Shown: positions 31,391-34,332 of the stretch, piece after piece
Numbering within the stretch: the first letter of the stretch is position 1
Layout: each line of letters starts with the position of its first letter
Made by a program: the position numbers and the translations under genes
DNA from: Candidatus Anaeroferrophillacea bacterium
Lineage (GTDB): Bacteria; Desulfobacterota; Anaeroferrophillalia; Anaeroferrophillales; Anaeroferrophillaceae
Assembly (NCBI GenBank): GCA_016933675.1
Contig: JAFGAM010000020.1
Coordinates: 1 to 34,332, forward strand
Reading direction: 5' to 3'
Length of the DNA stretch: 34,332 nt
The notes under the pieces: model-generated
What the model was told of the DNA's origin: nothing
The model's database searches: none
Seen by the model: the letters and a program-made list of their open reading frames with translations, nothing else

Positions 31391-31597
31391 ATGAAAAGCA
31401 CCGCCCCGCCGTCCCCGGCCGACAACCCGCCGGTCTGCGGCCGTTGCCGCCATTACTACGTCACCTGGGATCCCCGGCATCCCCACGGCTGCCGGGCACT
31501 GGGATTCAAAAGTGCCGCGCTGCCGTCCGCGGTGGTGCAGCGGACGTCGGGCCGCGCGTGCGAATTTTTCCGCCCGCGACCGGGCCATCGCCGTTGA
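31391..31597 (+). CDS. Small Cys-containing protein of unknown function (68 aa)
   Basis: A 68-residue protein with cysteines arranged CGRCRHYYVTWDPRHPHGC and a final Cys near residue 57 (SGRACEFF). The spacing, with conserved-looking Trp, His, Gly-Phe-Lys and Pro-Ser, suggests a small metal-binding (zinc-ribbon-like) domain. I recall similar unnamed short proteins in deltaproteobacteria but know no function. It is the only plus-strand gene in the last 8 kb and has its own good promoter. Shine-Dalgarno is weak. Confidence 0.7.
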   Translation: MKSTAPPSPADNPPVCGRCRHYYVTWDPRHPHGCRALGFKSAALPSAVVQRTSGRACEFFRPRPGHRR

Positions 31598-31693
31598 CCG
31601 CCGGCAGCCACCAGGGCCACCGCCTGAATATATCAGGGCTAATCCGGGTTGACCAGCGGCACCCGGGGATCACCGCCGTCATCGCCCCGCGCA

Positions 31694-32620
31694 TTACCCC
31701 GCCAGGGTGAGCCAGGCGGTGATGGTCAGCGCCGAGGCCATGGTGGTGGCGGAAACCACGGCCACGGCGTAGTCGGCGTCGCCGCCCATCTCGTTGGCCA
31801 TGATGTAGGTCAGGGTCGCCGTCGGCGCCGCGAGGAGGATCAACCCCGGCAGGAAAACGGCGGACTCCAGCCCCCACAGACGGAAGATCCCCAGGCCGAC
31901 GGCAGGCAGCACCAGCAGCTTGGCGACGCAGTTCACCAGCAGCATCCCGGCGCGGCCGGAAAGCAGCGAAAAACTCAGCGATGCACCGATGATGAGCAGC
32001 GCCATGGGCAGCGCCAGACCGCTGATGATATCGAGGCTGCGCCGCAGTACCTCGGGCAGCGGCAGTCCGGCGGCGGCCCAGGCGATGCCGGTGGCGGCGG
32101 CGAGGATCACCGGGTTGCCCGCCACCTTCCAGACCATCGGCGCCACCCCCGGCCGCCCGTCGCCGCGCCTGCGGCCGGCGGCAGTCAGCACCACCACCCC
32201 GAGCAGATTCTGCAGGATCATGATGAAACCGGCGATGATGCTCGCCTGCACGAACCCCGCTTCCCCGAGGTAATAGAAGGATACCGCAAGACCGATGTAA
32301 CCCAGGTTGCCGTGGAAGGAACTCTGGACGAAGGTACCGAACAGCCCGGCCGGCAGCCGTGCCGGCCGCACCAGGAACCAGGCGAGCAGCGCCACCGCCA
32401 CCACCGCCAGCAGGCAGCTGCCGATGACCGCGGGGTTGAACTGTTCGCCAAGGCGGCTGCGGGCGATGGCACGGAAGATCATCGCCGGAATGGCGATATA
32501 GAAAACCAGGCGGTTGCCGGCACGGACGAATTCAGGCGGCATGAACCCGCGCCGGCGGGCAAAGCTGCCCAGGGCAATGACCGCGAAAATCGGCGCGATG
32601 GTGCTGACGACCGGGCTCAT
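31694..32620 (-). CDS. AEC-family (auxin efflux carrier-like) permease
   Basis: A 308-residue membrane protein with about ten helices in two inverted halves. It opens IAPIFAVIALGSFARRRGFMP, has the first-half segment SSFHGNLGYIGLAVSFYYLG and the second-half ALPMALLIIGASLSF, all typical of bacterial AEC transporters for organic acids or malate-like substrates. Its ATG overlaps the NudC stop (ATGA), so the two are co-translated. Substrate unknown. Confidence 0.87.
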   Translation of the reverse strand: MSPVVSTIAPIFAVIALGSFARRRGFMPPEFVRAGNRLVFYIAIPAMIFRAIARSRLGEQFNPAVIGSCLLAVVAVALLAWFLVRPARLPAGLFGTFVQSSFHGNLGYIGLAVSFYYLGEAGFVQASIIAGFIMILQNLLGVVVLTAAGRRRGDGRPGVAPMVWKVAGNPVILAAATGIAWAAAGLPLPEVLRRSLDIISGLALPMALLIIGASLSFSLLSGRAGMLLVNCVAKLLVLPAVGLGIFRLWGLESAVFLPGLILLAAPTATLTYIMANEMGGDADYAVAVVSATTMASALTITAWLTLAG

Positions 32621-33639
32621 CGCGCTTCCCGCCGCCCGGCGATGATCCGGGCCAGGGAAGGTTCACCGCGGCGGTCATACCAACCGGCGATGAGGTGATG
32701 GGACATGGTCCCGGGAGCGGGCAGCCGCAGGCTGCCCGCCGCCAGCCCGGCGGCGACCTCGTCGCGGGTGAACCAGCGGACGTCCTCCAGTTCGCCGTCG
32801 GCACAGGCCACCGCGGAATCCGCCGTCCGGGCGGTGAAACCGACCATCAGCGACCGGGGAAAAGGCCACGGCTGGGAACCGGCATAGACAACCTGGTCCA
32901 CCCCGATCCCGGCCTCCTCGCGCACCTCCCGCACCACCGCCTGCTCCAGCGCCTCGCCGGGCTCGACGAACCCGGCCAGCACCGAATAAAGCCCCGGCGA
33001 CCACGCGGACTGGCGCGCCAGCAGGCAGTGACCGTCGCGTTCCACCCGGACGATCACCGCCGGATCGGTGCGGGGAAAATGCTCCAACCCGCATTCCCGC
33101 CCGGTGCAGCGGCGCTGGTGCCCCCCGTCCTCACTCACCGTCGGGGAACCGCAGCGACCGCAGAAGCGGCAGTGTTCATGCCAGTGTACCATCGCCGCGG
33201 CGTAGCTCAGGATACCTGCATCGGCAGGGGTCAGCAACGCCAGCCGCCGGCGCAGCGAACCGAAGACGCCGCGGCCGGCCAGCGGCGGACCGCCTTCCGG
33301 CGCATCCCCCAGGGCACCGGCAAACCATGCCCGCCCGGCGCCGTCGATACCGAGGAAGATCACCGGCGCCGTGCCCGCACCCATACCGACGGAACCGGCC
33401 TCGCCGCCGGCAAGGAACACCGCCCAGTGGTCATCCGCCGCCCGGAACAGACAGCGGCCGTTCCACACCGGCACCACCCGGGAGCACGGCTCCGCCAGGC
33501 GGCGGCGGAGCCGCTCGGCATCGGCCCGCAGCCCGGCGGCGCGATCGACAATGCCGCCGGGAACCGCCACCACGCTCCCGGCACCCGCAGCCGGCGCGAA
33601 CACGACCGTGCCGGTGCCATTGCCCTTACCCGCAGGCAT
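32617..33639 (-). CDS. nudC: NADH pyrophosphatase (NudC)
   Basis: Hydrolyses NAD(H) to NMN(H) and AMP; NudC homologues also remove NAD caps from RNA. The 340-residue protein has an N-terminal domain, a zinc ribbon (CRFCGRCGSP ... CTGRECG) and the Nudix box GFVEPGEALEQAVVREVREEAGI. The SQPWPFPRSLM signature that defines the NADH-specific NudC group follows about 20 residues after the box. Its start overlaps the end of the upstream kinase gene by 14 bp and its stop overlaps the AEC gene start, so three genes form one transcript. Length is above the E. coli enzyme (257) because of the long N-terminal domain. Confidence 0.94.
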   Translation of the reverse strand: MPAGKGNGTGTVVFAPAAGAGSVVAVPGGIVDRAAGLRADAERLRRRLAEPCSRVVPVWNGRCLFRAADDHWAVFLAGGEAGSVGMGAGTAPVIFLGIDGAGRAWFAGALGDAPEGGPPLAGRGVFGSLRRRLALLTPADAGILSYAAAMVHWHEHCRFCGRCGSPTVSEDGGHQRRCTGRECGLEHFPRTDPAVIVRVERDGHCLLARQSAWSPGLYSVLAGFVEPGEALEQAVVREVREEAGIGVDQVVYAGSQPWPFPRSLMVGFTARTADSAVACADGELEDVRWFTRDEVAAGLAAGSLRLPAPGTMSHHLIAGWYDRRGEPSLARIIAGRREAR

Positions 33640-34332
33640 CGGCGTCCCCGTCCAGCACCCGGCGCACGGCGACCGCGAGCCGGGAGATCGACAGCGGTTT
33701 GCGGATCACTGCCGCCACCCGGCCGCGGCATTCCCGGGCGCCGCCGTCGAAGCCGGTGCAGATGATCGCCGGCAGCTCGGGACGGAAGCGGGAACACCGC
33801 TCCACCAGACCGTCCCCGGTCATGCCCGGCATGGTCAGGTCGGTGATGAGCAGGTCGACCGTCTCCGGGTCCCGGCCGAAGGCTTCCAGGGCGTCGACCG
33901 GGGACTGGTAGCCGCTGACCCGGTAACCGAGATGCTCCAGCATCCGGGTACCCACGGCGACGATATCCTCCTCGTCGTCCACCAGCATGATGTGCTCCGT
34001 GCCCCGCGGCAGGGAGGCGGCATCGGCCTTCACCCGGCCGGCGGCAACCGCCGTTTCGCGCCGCGGCAGATAGATGGAAAAGATGGTTCCGGCACCGGGC
34101 TCGGAGGTTACGTCGATACCGCCTTCGTGGCCCTGCACGATACCGTAGACCACCGCCAGACCGAGTCCGGAGCCGTTTTCAAGCTCCCGGGTGGTAAAAT
34201 AGGGATCGAAGATGCGTTCCATGATCTCCGGCGCGATACCGCTGCCGGTGTCCGCCACCCGCAGAACCACGTAGGTACCGGGGGACAGGCCGCCGGCGAC
34301 AACGGTGCCGGCGGCCACCTCCGCCTCATCCA
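33626..34332 (-). CDS. Hybrid histidine kinase, C-terminal part (ATPase and receiver domains), truncated by window edge
   Basis: The frame is open to the right edge, so only the C-terminal ~235 residues are seen. They contain the HATPase_c N/G boxes (VADTGSGIAPEIMERIFDP, FTTRELENGSGLGLAVVYGI) and then a receiver domain with acidic pair VDDEED, phospho-acceptor Asp in LLITDLTMPGMTG, and the conserved Thr and Lys (ICTGFDG, IRKPLS). This is the common PAS-HisKA-HATPase-REC hybrid layout; sensor and dimerisation domains lie outside the window. Its end overlaps nudC. Confidence 0.9.
   Translation of the reverse strand, partial: DEAEVAAGTVVAGGLSPGTYVVLRVADTGSGIAPEIMERIFDPYFTTRELENGSGLGLAVVYGIVQGHEGGIDVTSEPGAGTIFSIYLPRRETAVAAGRVKADAASLPRGTEHIMLVDDEEDIVAVGTRMLEHLGYRVSGYQSPVDALEAFGRDPETVDLLITDLTMPGMTGDGLVERCSRFRPELPAIICTGFDGGARECRGRVAAVIRKPLSISRLAVAVRRVLDGDADACG

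Noticed and set aside
30150-31394. 414-residue plus-strand open frame opposite the DUF2156-like gene
   Set aside because: The minus-strand product has coherent family features; the plus frame has none and begins in intergenic DNA.

Overview
The window is GC-rich, densely coded bacterial DNA with no rRNA, tRNA, CRISPR array, insertion sequence or phage gene visible. Several traits point to an anaerobic or respiratory deltaproteobacterium, most likely Desulfuromonadia/Geobacter-like. These are a glutamate synthase split into three genes with ferredoxin domains, an Fe-S PurF without a propeptide, an octaheme cytochrome with a b-type cytochrome partner, Na+-pump decarboxylase subunits behind a sigma-54 promoter, and a two-ACT-domain protein. 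The taxonomic call is inference from gene content only.

Layout. 1-215: a CCCGTGG heptamer array and leader. 216-5321 (+): split glutamate synthase (glutaminase gene; ferredoxin-FMN synthase gene; GXGXG/GltD/ferredoxin fusion). 5624-9278 (+): purF, nadE and a 73-residue unknown. 9302-14365 (-): tkt, pgi, glk, a sugar-phosphate block. 14791-17695 (-): one self-contained unit made of a promoter with a palindromic operator, an ArsR-type regulator, an octaheme c-type cytochrome, a membrane cytochrome b and an intrinsic terminator. 18006-19660 (-): sigma-54 promoter, oadG, oadB, terminator. 19878-26540 (+): leader, metal-chelate-type ABC importer (binding protein, permease, ATPase), MATE exporter, M48 protease. 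26642-34332 (mostly -): PAS-PP2C phosphatase, PanE-like reductase, ACT protein, DUF2156-like protein, a small Cys-rich protein (+), AEC permease, NudC, and the 3' end of a hybrid histidine kinase cut by the window edge.

Most striking result. The octaheme cytochrome (OTR / tetrathionate reductase family) is interrupted by one in-frame TGA (16892-16894). The reading frame stays open on both sides, and all eight CxxCH motifs, the signal peptide, the presumed Lys haem ligand and a C-terminal membrane anchor are intact. From memory of the family, the TGA falls on the active-site Cys of an N-x-x-C motif. Starting 5 nt after the TGA, the mRNA can fold a two-tier hairpin (16845-16886) whose tip reads GGUGCAGGUGCACC. 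This is very close to the tip of the E. coli fdhF SECIS element (GGUUGCAGGUCUGCACC), at an allowed distance. I infer a selenocysteine-containing octaheme reductase with its own ArsR-type regulator. A nonsense mutation or sequencing error remains the alternative.

Other signals: degenerate 7-nt and 6-nt periodic repeats recur between genes, and similar sequence appears to have extended the MATE C-terminus and possibly the nadE linker. There is a consensus -24/-12 promoter before oadGB, and a possible attenuator-type leader before the ABC importer.
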